Shown: piece by piece, positions 19,579 through 29,877 of the stretch
Layout of the letters: every line of letters begins with the position of its first letter
How positions within the stretch are numbered: the stretch's first letter is position 1
NCBI GenBank assembly: GCA_913020445.1
Contig: CAJWAR010000008.1
Location: forward strand, 38,475-102,474
Reading direction: 5' to 3'
Length of the DNA: 64,000 bases
DNA from: an uncultured Rhodospirillaceae bacterium
GTDB lineage: Bacteria; Pseudomonadota; Alphaproteobacteria; Rhodospirillales; UBA2165
Notes under the pieces: generated by a model
What the model saw: the letters and a program-made list of their open reading frames with translations, nothing else
What the model was told of the DNA's origin: nothing
Databases searched by the model: none
Position numbers and translations under genes: made by a program

Positions 19579-21312
19579 CTATTTGTTTTGTTGGCCCTTG
19601 GCCTGGGTTTTTGCTTGAGTTTTTGCCCACGTATCTCTGAGGCCGATGGTTTTATTAAAGATCATTTTCTCAGCTGTGGCGTCTTTGTCCAGGCAGAAAT
19701 AACCGAGGCGCTCGAACTGCACAGTTTCACTCTCGCTGGCGTCCTGCAAAGCGGGTTCGAGTTTGCAATTCGCCAATACTGTTAAAGAGTCTGAATTAAT
19801 ATCATCCAGGAACTCTCCTTCCGCACCAGGAATCTCGGTCGTAAATAAATGCTCATATTCGCGGATTTGGGCATCGATGGCGTGGTTGGCTGAGACCCAG
19901 TGAAGGGTTGCTTTGACCTTGCGACCATCCGGTGCGTTGCCGCCTTTGGTTGCCGGATCATAAGTGCAGCGAAGCTCGATCACCTCACCATTGTCATCTT
20001 TGATAGCTTCGGTGCAGGTAATAAAATAAGCATAGCGCAGACGCACCTCACGGCCGGGTGCCAGACGGAAAAACTTTTTCGGCGGGTCTTCCATAAAGTC
20101 ATCCCGCTCAATGTAGAACTCTTTCGAGAATGGCACTTTGCGGGAGCCGGCACTTTCATCATTCGGATTATTGAATGCATCAAGCTCTTCAGTTTGATCC
20201 TCAGGGTAATTCTCAATCACCACTTTCAACGGATTAAGCACAGCCATCCGCCGCTCAGCGTTTTCGTTTAAGTTTTCACGCACACAGGCCTCAAGGGACT
20301 GAACCTCAACCGTCGCATTGGCCTTCGATACGCCGATCCGGCCGGCAAAGTCGCGGATGGCGGCAGCGGGATAGCCACGCCGGCGGTAGCCGCTGATGGT
20401 CGGCATACGCGGGTCATCCCAGCCCGCCACATGCCCTTCGCTTACGAGTTCCATAAGACGGCGCTTTGATAAAACCGTATAGGTTAAATTGAGCCGCGCA
20501 AATTCATACTGATGGGGCTCTGAGGGTACCGTCAGATGTTCGATCAACCAGTCATAAAGCGGGCGATGGTCTTCAAACTCCAAAGTGCAAATTGAATGAG
20601 TGATGTTTTCAATCGCGTCCGATTGACCGTGCGCGAAATCGTAATTGGGATAGATGCACCACGCCGCACCAGTACGCGGGTGCTCGGCATGCATGATGCG
20701 ATAAATTACCGGATCGCGCAAATTAATATTGCCGGATGCCATATCGATTTTGGCCCGCAATACTTTGGCGCCGTTGTCGAATTTACCGGCTCGCATCTGA
20801 CGGAATAAATCCAGATTTTCTTCAATTGCGCGGTCGCGGTAAGGGCTGTTGGTGCCGGGCTCCGTTAAAGTGCCGCGGTGTTCACGAATTTCATCGGCGG
20901 TGAGATCATCTACATACGCCATGCCCTCATTGATCAAATGCTCGGCCCAGTCATAGAGTTGTTCGAAATAATCCGACGTATAATAAAGATGCTCGCCCCA
21001 ATCGAAGCCGAGCCAGCGCACATCTTCCTGAATGGCGTCGATATATTCCTGCTCTTCTTTGGTTGGATTGGTGTCGTCAAAGCGTAGATGACACCGGCCG
21101 CCAAAGTCCTCGGCAATGCCGAAATTCAAGCAAATCGACTTGGCGTGACCGATATGAAGATAGCCGTTGGGCTCTGGTGGAAAGCGGGTAATAACCGATG
21201 GATAGCGTCCGGCGCTCATATCTTCATGAACGATGTCGCGGATAAAATCGCGCGGTGTGCTGTCTTCTTCTGTCTTATCTTCACTGTCGACAGGTGTGTT
21301 TGATGGGCTCAT
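19579..21312 (-). CDS. glnS: Glutamine--tRNA ligase
   Basis: [22 protein letters not shown] (HIGH), VLSKRRL (KMSKS-equivalent VLSKR), C-terminal anticodon-binding region. Confidence 0.95.
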   Translation of the reverse strand: MSPSNTPVDSEDKTEEDSTPRDFIRDIVHEDMSAGRYPSVITRFPPEPNGYLHIGHAKSICLNFGIAEDFGGRCHLRFDDTNPTKEEQEYIDAIQEDVRWLGFDWGEHLYYTSDYFEQLYDWAEHLINEGMAYVDDLTADEIREHRGTLTEPGTNSPYRDRAIEENLDLFRQMRAGKFDNGAKVLRAKIDMASGNINLRDPVIYRIMHAEHPRTGAAWCIYPNYDFAHGQSDAIENITHSICTLEFEDHRPLYDWLIEHLTVPSEPHQYEFARLNLTYTVLSKRRLMELVSEGHVAGWDDPRMPTISGYRRRGYPAAAIRDFAGRIGVSKANATVEVQSLEACVRENLNENAERRMAVLNPLKVVIENYPEDQTEELDAFNNPNDESAGSRKVPFSKEFYIERDDFMEDPPKKFFRLAPGREVRLRYAYFITCTEAIKDDNGEVIELRCTYDPATKGGNAPDGRKVKATLHWVSANHAIDAQIREYEHLFTTEIPGAEGEFLDDINSDSLTVLANCKLEPALQDASESETVQFERLGYFCLDKDATAEKMIFNKTIGLRDTWAKTQAKTQAKGQQNK

Positions 21313-21436
21313 TTCGACGCTGACCAATCTCAAAATTAAGTTAGGAATTATTGTGGCGGAATTTATCCCTTATGTGCCAAAAAAAAGCTCATAGGCCAAG
21401 CATTCGATGATCAATCGAGGAGAATCTAGTGGCTTA

Positions 21437-22129
21437 TTATTGCACCACTAGACTGCGTCGGAGCGCATCGGCTTGGGCGTTCTGGTGGGCAAGATCAATG
21501 AGGATGGCGCGGGGTTCAACTTTACCGCCGTAATATTCCGAATTCAGGTCGTTGCGCCGCACCATCGCTGAGCCTTCAAGCGATGCGCCGGCAAACAGAC
21601 CCTTTGAATCGCTATAGGCGATAATATCCGGTCCGAAATTAGTCGTGACAGAAGCTTCGAGTCCGGTGCCAATTTTTCCCGCCGCAACGTTTGCATCAGC
21701 TGATACTTTACCTTGATGCTTCATCAACGCTTCAACCGCGCCCGGTCTTCGGATGATGAAAACGACACCTGATTTTTGACCACCGAATTGGAGGCCCCAA
21801 CTGGCCGAAGCCAAAGTGTAAAATGCCGGATAGCCCCAATTGCCTTTTTCATCCCGGCCAATCATAAGCCCATTGCCACCCTCGGCGCCGACAAAAAACC
21901 CAGCCTTATAGACGGATGGGAAAATTGCCACACCAGCAGCTCTTTTTAGCTGCGCGTTAAAGCTCTCTAGATCGGCGCGATTTTTAAGAATGTTCAATGT
22001 CTCAACCGCCTCCGTCACCAGGGCTTCAGACGTCGGAACCTTTGGCCCGCTGGCGCAGGCAGCCAGGCCCAAACTTAATGCGGTGAGCAGCGTAACGAGT
22101 TTTATTCGATGGTTGAAAAATCCCAACAT
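21437..22129 (-). CDS. SYLF/Ysc84-domain lipid-binding lipoprotein
   Basis: Lipobox-like GLAACASGP; GVAIFPSVYKAGFFVGAEGGNG; NSEYYGGKVEPRAIL. Confidence 0.85.
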   Translation of the reverse strand: MLGFFNHRIKLVTLLTALSLGLAACASGPKVPTSEALVTEAVETLNILKNRADLESFNAQLKRAAGVAIFPSVYKAGFFVGAEGGNGLMIGRDEKGNWGYPAFYTLASASWGLQFGGQKSGVVFIIRRPGAVEALMKHQGKVSADANVAAGKIGTGLEASVTTNFGPDIIAYSDSKGLFAGASLEGSAMVRRNDLNSEYYGGKVEPRAILIDLAHQNAQADALRRSLVVQ

Positions 22130-22173
22130 TGGTTAATTTCCCCTAAAAATTACCAGCTGCGCACGATCCCAGC

Positions 22174-23457
22174 TTATTCAATAAAGTCCAAATTCTGTGA
22201 GCGGCGTTTGGCCATTTCCATCTCGCGGCGGCGATTTTCCTCAGCAAGTAAATTCTCGATATGGCGGCCTTGGAACATGCTGATGCCAACCGACTGCCCA
22301 AACTCTACCGCCGTATCATTGTCGCAACGGCAGAGGATAAGGCGTGAACTGCCCATCTCCGAGACAATTTCAGAGGTTTTCTCCTTGCCGACAGTGTCGA
22401 CCAGTTCCTGATCCCAAATCAGCTTCACCATATCGGCGCCCAGTTTCTCCCGATTAATAAAAGTAATCGTATCGTAGGTCAGGCCATCAATACAAATTCG
22501 ATAACCTCGATCTTTGGCAAACTCGCGCGCAAATAAAAACGCATTGATATCAGAAAAGATATCGATCTTTTGCAATTCAATAACAACCGAGCCACGCATT
22601 GAAGCGATCACGGCGTCATCAAATTGCATGAATTCAGGTGACAATAGGGTCGAGACATTGAGGTTGATGCTGATCTCGCCGGTGATCGAATTATCGTTCG
22701 TTTTGCTCAGCATCGATAACATACGCCGGTCGAGGGTTTCTGTTAGATGTTGGAACAACCAGGGACTAGCGCTAACATTAACACCCGGCATCAGGGTTTC
22801 GCGGAGGTCGGCGATGGATATAAACAATTCGCTAAAAAGCGGTTGCGGTGCTGCCTGACCAATTAAGGCGCAGATGAACTGGCGGCGCACCATGTTAGAT
22901 AAATCCGCCCGTTGGAGCGCCTGTTCGACACGTCCCAAGACTCGCGGTGTTAGCGGCTCACCCTCTGACTGCTTAGCCTGCAGTGCAGCTTTAGGATCAG
23001 CTGAATCTTCATCGACGGCTTTAACATTGCTTTCTTCATGAACAAGTTTACGCACCATAGCGAGGATTTTCTCGTAATCCTGCTCAATATCGTAAAAGGT
23101 GCGAAATTTCGAGTTGTCGCCCTCGTCAGCGCCTGACATTAACGGGTCGTCGCTAAATAAAAATCGTAGCTTAAGCATCGAAGTTTCGACGTCGTTTTGG
23201 GCATCACCTTTATAGATGAAAAATAGATCACTGTTATTTAATGTGAAAAGCTGGCCTTCCAGCATCTTAATTAGTGGGTCGAAGGTGTTGGCGGCTAGCC
23301 GAACGTGATGCTCCCGCCGATTTTGCGCCTTCAGCGCGGAAAGGTGGATATGGACCGCCCGCCGATCTTGCTTATGAGATTCGAGCCGGTGAACATAATC
23401 CAACAGCAGGTTTTCCTGGCTCGGTATGCGCTGCTGAGTTGTTGGAGGTGTCGCCAT
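22174..23457 (-). CDS. EAL-domain-related protein, catalytic motifs degenerate
   Basis: SVVIELQKIDIFSD, YRICIDGLTYDTITF, GISMFQGRHIENL correspond to EAL framework positions without the catalytic residues; paralogous to the next gene. Confidence 0.7.
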   Translation of the reverse strand: MATPPTTQQRIPSQENLLLDYVHRLESHKQDRRAVHIHLSALKAQNRREHHVRLAANTFDPLIKMLEGQLFTLNNSDLFFIYKGDAQNDVETSMLKLRFLFSDDPLMSGADEGDNSKFRTFYDIEQDYEKILAMVRKLVHEESNVKAVDEDSADPKAALQAKQSEGEPLTPRVLGRVEQALQRADLSNMVRRQFICALIGQAAPQPLFSELFISIADLRETLMPGVNVSASPWLFQHLTETLDRRMLSMLSKTNDNSITGEISINLNVSTLLSPEFMQFDDAVIASMRGSVVIELQKIDIFSDINAFLFAREFAKDRGYRICIDGLTYDTITFINREKLGADMVKLIWDQELVDTVGKEKTSEIVSEMGSSRLILCRCDNDTAVEFGQSVGISMFQGRHIENLLAEENRRREMEMAKRRSQNLDFIE

Positions 23458-23460
23458 AAT

Positions 23461-24741
23461 TTAATGCACCGTCTTACCCTGAGAGCCGGCTAACTGACCC
23501 TCTTTTTCAATCTGGCGCTGAACCAAATCGTCAATGAAGTAGCCTTGAAAACGCCGGATGCCTAATGTCAGCGCCCAGCGGACGGCGTCCTCGGTTTCCG
23601 TGCGTGCCAAAATAAAGCGCTCGGCGCCGATTTTGTCGACGACCTCGCCAATTTCGGCATGATCTTCGATCGATTCCGTTTCCGTAAATTCCAATCCCCA
23701 GCCGACCTTATAATAATCCGCGTCCAACAAACTAGGATCAAAGTAATGCAGCGACATCGGATTCAATCCGTCCAGCAATATGCGATAGCCGCGGTCTTTA
23801 AGCCAAGAGCGGGTATAGAGATAATTATCGAGATCAGAGAACACATCAATTTGCTGCATCTCAATAACGACTTTGCCGGTGAATTCAGCCACCGCTTCAT
23901 CAAAGCGCTGAAAATCTTTCGACAATATGGTGCTGATGTTCAAATTAACGCTGATGGCATCTTCAAGTGAGGCATAGTCATCCCGGGCCAGCGTCGCCAA
24001 TATACGGCGATCCACGGTTTGGGTTAAATGCTGAAACAGCCATTGGTTTGAGATCAGATTATAGCCGGGTGCGATGCGCCTTTGCAGCTCAGCGATGGAA
24101 AGATAATTTTCCTGAAACAATATCCGCTCCGTGCCATCGGCGCCGATAATGACCGCGGGTTGCTGCTGGATCATGTTTTCAACCCGGGTGCGGTTGAGGG
24201 AATCGTTAACTTTGGCCAGGCTAAACGGGTCAAGTGCTTCACCCATGAAGCCGGTGCCGAGCCCACGTCCGGCAGAAGCATCTTCGCCCGAGCCAATCAT
24301 TACCTCCTGGTTCTGCGACATCTTCAAGACCATTTGGAGAAAGGAATCGTAATCGGCTTCAAAATCAAACCACGATGTAAATTTGTCGCGGGCTGCGCCT
24401 TTGCCGCCGGCTGCCAATGGATCATTGCGAAACAGCGAACGCAATTTATCAACGACGATGTCAATATCATCAATCCGGACATCTTTGCAGATGAGGACTA
24501 AATCATTTGACGTCATAACATAAAGATTTGATTCCGCAGAGTTTAAAACCGAGTCAAAACTCCGCGCTGCGATGCGGATGTGATGCGGCTGACGATTATG
24601 AGTGCGCAGCTGAGATAAATGAACCTGCACGGCAAAGCGCCCGCTCCTTGAATGAGCGACCCGTTCAACATGGTCAAGCAGCGAACTTTCAGGTGTTCGC
24701 CGTTCCGATACGGAAGTGATTACGGACGAAGTATCAGCCAT
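23461..24741 (-). CDS. EAL-domain-related protein, catalytic motifs degenerate (paralogue)
   Basis: KVVIEMQQIDVFSD, YRILLDGLNPMSLHYFD, GIRRFQGYFIDDL; same architecture as 22174-23457, 3 bp apart. Confidence 0.7.
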   Translation of the reverse strand: MADTSSVITSVSERRTPESSLLDHVERVAHSRSGRFAVQVHLSQLRTHNRQPHHIRIAARSFDSVLNSAESNLYVMTSNDLVLICKDVRIDDIDIVVDKLRSLFRNDPLAAGGKGAARDKFTSWFDFEADYDSFLQMVLKMSQNQEVMIGSGEDASAGRGLGTGFMGEALDPFSLAKVNDSLNRTRVENMIQQQPAVIIGADGTERILFQENYLSIAELQRRIAPGYNLISNQWLFQHLTQTVDRRILATLARDDYASLEDAISVNLNISTILSKDFQRFDEAVAEFTGKVVIEMQQIDVFSDLDNYLYTRSWLKDRGYRILLDGLNPMSLHYFDPSLLDADYYKVGWGLEFTETESIEDHAEIGEVVDKIGAERFILARTETEDAVRWALTLGIRRFQGYFIDDLVQRQIEKEGQLAGSQGKTVH

Positions 24742-24966
24742 TTCTCATCACTGGATTAATTTGCGGGCACAATCCGCCCAATTAAGCGATTTTTATACCG
24801 AAAAACACTTAACTAACTATAAACCGCTGGTCCTTAATATGACTATAAACTGAAATGGACGCGATAAGAATATTTTCTTACCAGATCGGATTTTCAATGG
24901 TAGTGTCCCCGGCAATAATTATAATGGGACGAAATCTCTGAAATTTAACCAATTTATGGAACTTCA

Positions 24967-25908
24967 ATGCCACCCCGTAAACGAATTTTGATCACCGGCG
25001 GTGCCGGATTTATTGGCTCTCATTTAAGCGAAAATCTGGTCAATGCCGGACACGATGTTATTTGTCTGGATAATTACTTTACCGGCACGAAAGATAATAT
25101 CGCATCGCTATTGGATCATACCAATTTTGAACTATTGCGCCATGACGTAACGTTTCCCCTCTATGTTGAAGTTGATGAGATTTATAATCTTGCCTGTCCC
25201 GCTTCGCCCATTCACTACCAATATGATCCCGTGCAGACGACCAAGACCAGTGTGCATGGGGCGATCAATATGCTCGGACTGGCTAAGCGCACGGGGGCAA
25301 AAATATTTCAGTCCTCCACCAGCGAAATCTATGGCGATCCCACTGTTCATCCGCAAAGCGAGGATTATCGCGGTAATGTTAATCCAATTGGCCCGCGTGC
25401 TTGTTACGACGAAGGTAAACGCTGTGCCGAAACTCTGTTTTTTGACTATTACCGTCAGCACAGTTTGAGAATTAAAGTCGCCCGTATTTTCAATACCTAT
25501 GGACCGCGGATGCGCCCCGACGATGGCCGGGTGGTTTCCAACTTTATCGTGCAAGCGCTGCGAGGCGAGCCGATAACAATATATGGCGATGGCAGTCAGA
25601 CCCGATCGTTTTGCTATGTCGATGATTTGGTGGCCGGGTTCGTGCGGCTGATGGCCACGCCGGACGAGGTAACCGGGCCGGTTAATCTTGGCAATCCCGG
25701 TGAATTTACGATTCTGCAATTGGCGGAACTCGTGATCAAAATGACCGGTGCCACATCCGAGCTAATCTACGAGCCATTGCCGGAAGATGATCCACTGCAA
25801 CGCTGTCCGGACATCACTCTGGCTAAGGAAAAGCTCGACTGGCAGCCTACCGTTCAGTTGGAGCAGGGCCTTGAGAAAACCATCGCCTATTTTTCTCAAT
25901 CTATATGA
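24967..25908 (+). CDS. NAD-dependent epimerase/dehydratase, UDP-glucuronate decarboxylase-like
   Basis: [65 protein letters not shown]. Confidence 0.92.
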   Translation: MPPRKRILITGGAGFIGSHLSENLVNAGHDVICLDNYFTGTKDNIASLLDHTNFELLRHDVTFPLYVEVDEIYNLACPASPIHYQYDPVQTTKTSVHGAINMLGLAKRTGAKIFQSSTSEIYGDPTVHPQSEDYRGNVNPIGPRACYDEGKRCAETLFFDYYRQHSLRIKVARIFNTYGPRMRPDDGRVVSNFIVQALRGEPITIYGDGSQTRSFCYVDDLVAGFVRLMATPDEVTGPVNLGNPGEFTILQLAELVIKMTGATSELIYEPLPEDDPLQRCPDITLAKEKLDWQPTVQLEQGLEKTIAYFSQSI

Positions 25909-26107
25909 TGGTCAATTTAATCCACCCGGGTTACCTGTAATAAATTAGCCTTTTCACAGCTCCTTAACATAATAAGGCCATTCTACCTCCCTATTTCTGC
26001 CAAATTTTGCGCCTAAAACCCATCTTTAGTCGAGGGATTGCTGAGGAATCATTGGGACCAAAATTGCGCCTGGAAAGACTTTGTTAACCCATAATCCGGC
26101 ACCTTAT

Positions 26108-26157
26108 CCCATTGACGCCCATTAAATCCCATGTTATCCCAAATAAGCCCATTGGGA
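26108..26157 (-). promoter_or_regulatory. MraZ-type operator: five CCCA (minus-strand TGGG) boxes at exact 10-bp spacing
   Basis: CCCATTGACG CCCATTAAAT CCCATGTTAT CCCAAATAAG CCCATTGGGA; CCCA at 26108, 26118, 26128, 26138, 26148. Confidence 0.85.
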
Positions 26158-26280
26158 GCAGTGTTTTGGGCGGGTGTTAAATTGACGGTTGATCAAGTTT
26201 TTTTTGGGTTTTCTAGGGGTCGGGACCTCATTTCGAAAGCTTAATTGACCAGCCGTCAAAAAGTGTTGAGGCGGGAAAAA

Positions 26281-26763
26281 ATGGCTGCGTTAATCGGCAG
26301 GCATATCAATAAGATTGATAAAAAGGGGCGTGTATCGGTACCCAAACCGTTTCGCGACGCCCTTACTGCGCCCGCCGCCAAGACATCAGATTTTTCCGGC
26401 ATCTATGTCTATCGTTCCTTCAAATATCCCGCCATTGAAGGCTGCGGTGAGGCTTTTATCCAACGCGTTATCGAAAGCCTTGACGATCTCGAGCTGTTTT
26501 CGGATGAGCAAGATGATCTCGCAACGACGTTGCTCGAAAATTCCCATCAGCTGGCTTACGACACCGAAGGCCGGGTCCAGTTCCCGCAAGAGCTTATCGA
26601 CTATGCCGGTCTTTCCTCTGAAGCCGTCTTTGTCGGCCGCGGCACCCGCTTCCAAATTTGGCAGCCAGAGGCCTATGAAACCCATAACGCCGAGGCCTTT
26701 GAACGGGCACGGTCCCGGGGTGCAACGCTCCGCCTCCGCTCAAATAACGGGGGTGGCTCATGA
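26281..26763 (+). CDS. mraZ: Transcriptional regulator MraZ
   Basis: GRHINKIDKKGRVSVPKPFRDAL; first gene of the dcw cluster; ATG 26281 preferred over 26245. Confidence 0.92.
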   Translation: MAALIGRHINKIDKKGRVSVPKPFRDALTAPAAKTSDFSGIYVYRSFKYPAIEGCGEAFIQRVIESLDDLELFSDEQDDLATTLLENSHQLAYDTEGRVQFPQELIDYAGLSSEAVFVGRGTRFQIWQPEAYETHNAEAFERARSRGATLRLRSNNGGGS

Positions 26764-27734
26764 CCATCGCCAATAGCGAAAGCGGTCATATTCCGGTCAT
26801 GATGCAAGAAGTCGTTGCTGCGCTTAATCCGCGTGACGGCGGTATTTATGTTGATGGCACGTTCGGTCGCGGCGGTTACAGCCAAGCCATATTAGAAGCC
26901 GCTGCAACGCAGGTGTTTGGCATTGATCGCGATCCCGCCGCGATTACTTTCGGTGCCGAGCTCAGCGATAAATATGATGGCCGCCTGACCGTATTAGAGG
27001 GCTGCTTTGGTGATATGGCGTCTTTGATGGCCGAGGCAGGTGTCGCCCGGGTCGATGGCGTGACACTCGATCTTGGTGTTTCTTCGCCGCAAATCGATGA
27101 TCCGGTGCGTGGCTTTTCGTTCCGCTTTGACGGCCCGCTTGATATGCGCATGGGTGGTGACGGCCCAACCGCAGCCGATTTTGTCAACCAGGCACCCGAA
27201 GAAGAAATTGCTGATGTGATCTATCATTACGGCGAGGAACGCTATGCACGGAAAATTGCCCGCGCCATTGTAGCTGCCCGTGCTGAAGATCCAATTTTAT
27301 CGACAACTCGATTGGTTGAAATCATCCATGGCATTGTGCGCCGGTCCAAGGACGGGATTGATCCTGCCACGCGGACTTTTATGGCGCTGCGTATTCAAGT
27401 CAATGACGAGCTCGGTGAGCTTGAACGTGGCTTGATAGGGGCCGAGAAAATTCTCGCTCCAGGCGGCCGTTTGGCCGTTGTTTCCTTCCACTCACTGGAA
27501 GACCGCAAAGTGAAATCCTTCCTCCACGAGCATAGCGGGGCTATCGGGCGCGGTTCCCGCCATTTGCCCGATAATCCCGATACGGCGCCGCTCCCGAGCT
27601 TCCAGTTAGTGAAGCGCGGCGCCATTAAACCTCAGAAGGATGAAGCGGCGCAAAATCCACGGGCTAGATCAGCCCGGCTTCGAGTGGCTGAGCGTAGTGA
27701 TGCGCCCGCTTGGCCAGATACTTTAGGTGAATAG
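26760..27734 (+). CDS. rsmH: 16S rRNA (cytosine(1402)-N4)-methyltransferase
   Basis: HIPVMMQEVVAALNPRDGGIYVDGTFGRGGYS, DLGVSSPQID, RAFSFR-like FSFRFDGPLDMRM. Confidence 0.96.
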   Translation: MTIANSESGHIPVMMQEVVAALNPRDGGIYVDGTFGRGGYSQAILEAAATQVFGIDRDPAAITFGAELSDKYDGRLTVLEGCFGDMASLMAEAGVARVDGVTLDLGVSSPQIDDPVRGFSFRFDGPLDMRMGGDGPTAADFVNQAPEEEIADVIYHYGEERYARKIARAIVAARAEDPILSTTRLVEIIHGIVRRSKDGIDPATRTFMALRIQVNDELGELERGLIGAEKILAPGGRLAVVSFHSLEDRKVKSFLHEHSGAIGRGSRHLPDNPDTAPLPSFQLVKRGAIKPQKDEAAQNPRARSARLRVAERSDAPAWPDTLGE

Positions 27735-27748
27735 AGGAGAAGAGGAGA

Positions 27749-28090
27749 ATGCGACAGACGACAGTACTCACACTTCTACTCGCAGCCGTTATGAGTGTTG
27801 CGCTATTTTTCTTGAAATATGAAGTCACCGATCTTGAAGAAGAACTAAATATTCTCAACAAGGCTATCGTTGCCGATCAAGAAGGTATCCATGTCCTCAA
27901 AGCCGAATGGAGCCATTTGAACGATGTTGCCCGGATCAAGGATTTGGCTTCGCGCTATCTCAAAATGAAACCAACTCAACCAACGCAAATTAAATCGGTT
28001 GAAGAATTATCCGATCAAGACGGTGATGAACAGGCGATCTCAGCTGACAAAATATCCGGCAAATCTTCAAGAAGGGGGTCGCGCCGGTGA
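27749..28090 (+). CDS. ftsL: Cell division protein FtsL
   Basis: Small single-TM coiled-coil protein between rsmH and ftsI. Confidence 0.8.
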   Translation: MRQTTVLTLLLAAVMSVALFFLKYEVTDLEEELNILNKAIVADQEGIHVLKAEWSHLNDVARIKDLASRYLKMKPTQPTQIKSVEELSDQDGDEQAISADKISGKSSRRGSRR

Positions 28091-29847
28091 ATTTTGAACG
28101 TCTTCGTCATCCCTTCAGCCCGCCTGAATCTAATGTTTCGGTGAAGGAGACAGCTTCTGAAATTCCCACCCACATAAAATTTGAAGGTATCCGGCGTCAA
28201 GCTCTGGAGATCGGACGCAACCGGTTACTGGTGACCGGTGCGCTGTTTACGCTGGCCTTTGCCGTTGTCGCCGGCCGCCTGGTGGAATTAGCAGTTGTTG
28301 AGCAAGCCGGTGAGGAAGCGCGCAGCAGTCGGATCGCAGCAACTTCGAAAATGCGCAAGGTGCGTTCCGATATAACTGATCGCAACGGCATTTTACTGGC
28401 GACGAGTTTGCCGACCGCCTCGCTTTACGCCAACCCGCAACACATACTTGATCCCAAAGAAGCGGCCCGGAAACTGGCCCGGGTTTTTCCGAATATGGAT
28501 CGATCAAAAATCCAGGCAAAGTTGGCGGCCAAAAAGACTTTTGTTTGGCTGCAGCGCAACCTCACACCAAAAACCCAATTCTCGGTAAATGCGTTGGGCA
28601 TTCCCGGCCTCTACTTTCAGCGTACCGAACGGCGGGTCTATCCGCATGGCCGGATTGTTGCCCATGCCTTGGGCCTGACCAATATTGATGGCCAAGGCCT
28701 GTCCGGAATTGAGGGTTATTTCGATAAATCCCTGCGCGGTACTGACGAGCCGATCGCTCTTTCTCTCGACATCCGAGTGCAATCGATCCTGCGCGAAGAA
28801 TTGCTGAAATCAATGGCCGAATTTCGGGCCATAGGTGCCGCTGGTGTCGTCATGGATGCCACCAACGGCGAGGTGCAGGCGATGATATCGCTGCCTGACT
28901 TCAATCCCAACAAGCCGGTAACAGCCGCCGGTATTGCCGGCTTCAACCGGGTCACCAAGGGCGTCTATGAGATGGGCTCGACCTTCAAGCTGTTCACTGC
29001 AGCGATGGCGCTTGATAGCGGCGTGGCGCGTTTGCGGGACCGCTATGATGCGACCAAGCCGATTAAAATCTCGCGCTTCAAGATATCGGACTACCACGCC
29101 AAGAACCGCTGGCTTTCGGTGCCGGAGATCATTGTCTATTCTTCTAATATCGGCGCCGCCAAGATGGCGCTTGAGGTTGGCACGGCGGGCCAAAAGAAAT
29201 ATCTCAAACGTTTTGGCATGCTGAAACCGGCAGCGATTGAACTGCCTGAGATCGGCTCACCGTTGACGCCCGATCATTGGCGTGAGATCAACACCATGAC
29301 GATTTCCTACGGTCACGGCATTGCCGTAAGTCCGATCCAATTGGTCGCCGGGGTTGCCGCCTTGGTTAATGGCGGCGTGCTTTATAACCCGAGGATGATC
29401 AAGTTTTCGAACGATCAGAAAGCGGTTGGTTCCAAAGTTCTCTCGAAAGCAACGTCGAAAAAAATGCGTGGGCTGATGCGCCTGGTGGTGCGAAATGGCA
29501 CCGGCCGGAATGCCGATGTGCCGGGCTATTTAATCGGTGGTAAGACCGGTACCGCGGATAAGCCGGGTCCCCGTGGCGGCTATGGCAGTCGCCGGGTCAT
29601 CTCGTCATTTGTCGCGGCCTTCCCGATGGATAAACCACGCTACGTTATTTTGGCGCTGTTGGATGAGCCGAAAGGAACACAACGCACGCATGGCTATGCG
29701 ACAGGCGGTTGGGTGGCCGCCCCGGTGGTCGCGCGCGTGGTAAAGCGTATGGCGTCTTTATTGGGGCTCAAGCCATCGCAACGAACGGAAAAACTGCCGA
29801 AGCCGGGGGATGATCTTTTCATCGCGGCCAGAGCAACAATACGCTGA
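28087..29847 (+). CDS. ftsI: Peptidoglycan transpeptidase FtsI (PBP3)
   Basis: MGSTFKLFTAAMAL (SxxK), YSSNIGAAKMA (SxN), GGKTGTADK (KTG). Confidence 0.95.
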   Translation: MNFERLRHPFSPPESNVSVKETASEIPTHIKFEGIRRQALEIGRNRLLVTGALFTLAFAVVAGRLVELAVVEQAGEEARSSRIAATSKMRKVRSDITDRNGILLATSLPTASLYANPQHILDPKEAARKLARVFPNMDRSKIQAKLAAKKTFVWLQRNLTPKTQFSVNALGIPGLYFQRTERRVYPHGRIVAHALGLTNIDGQGLSGIEGYFDKSLRGTDEPIALSLDIRVQSILREELLKSMAEFRAIGAAGVVMDATNGEVQAMISLPDFNPNKPVTAAGIAGFNRVTKGVYEMGSTFKLFTAAMALDSGVARLRDRYDATKPIKISRFKISDYHAKNRWLSVPEIIVYSSNIGAAKMALEVGTAGQKKYLKRFGMLKPAAIELPEIGSPLTPDHWREINTMTISYGHGIAVSPIQLVAGVAALVNGGVLYNPRMIKFSNDQKAVGSKVLSKATSKKMRGLMRLVVRNGTGRNADVPGYLIGGKTGTADKPGPRGGYGSRRVISSFVAAFPMDKPRYVILALLDEPKGTQRTHGYATGGWVAAPVVARVVKRMASLLGLKPSQRTEKLPKPGDDLFIAARATIR

Positions 29848-29877
29848 CGTACGGGGATTTTATATGAGGATAACCCG

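Noticed and set aside
25132-25719. 195-aa minus-strand ORF opposite the epimerase
   Set aside because: Antisense of a clearly conserved SDR enzyme; no RBS or domain.
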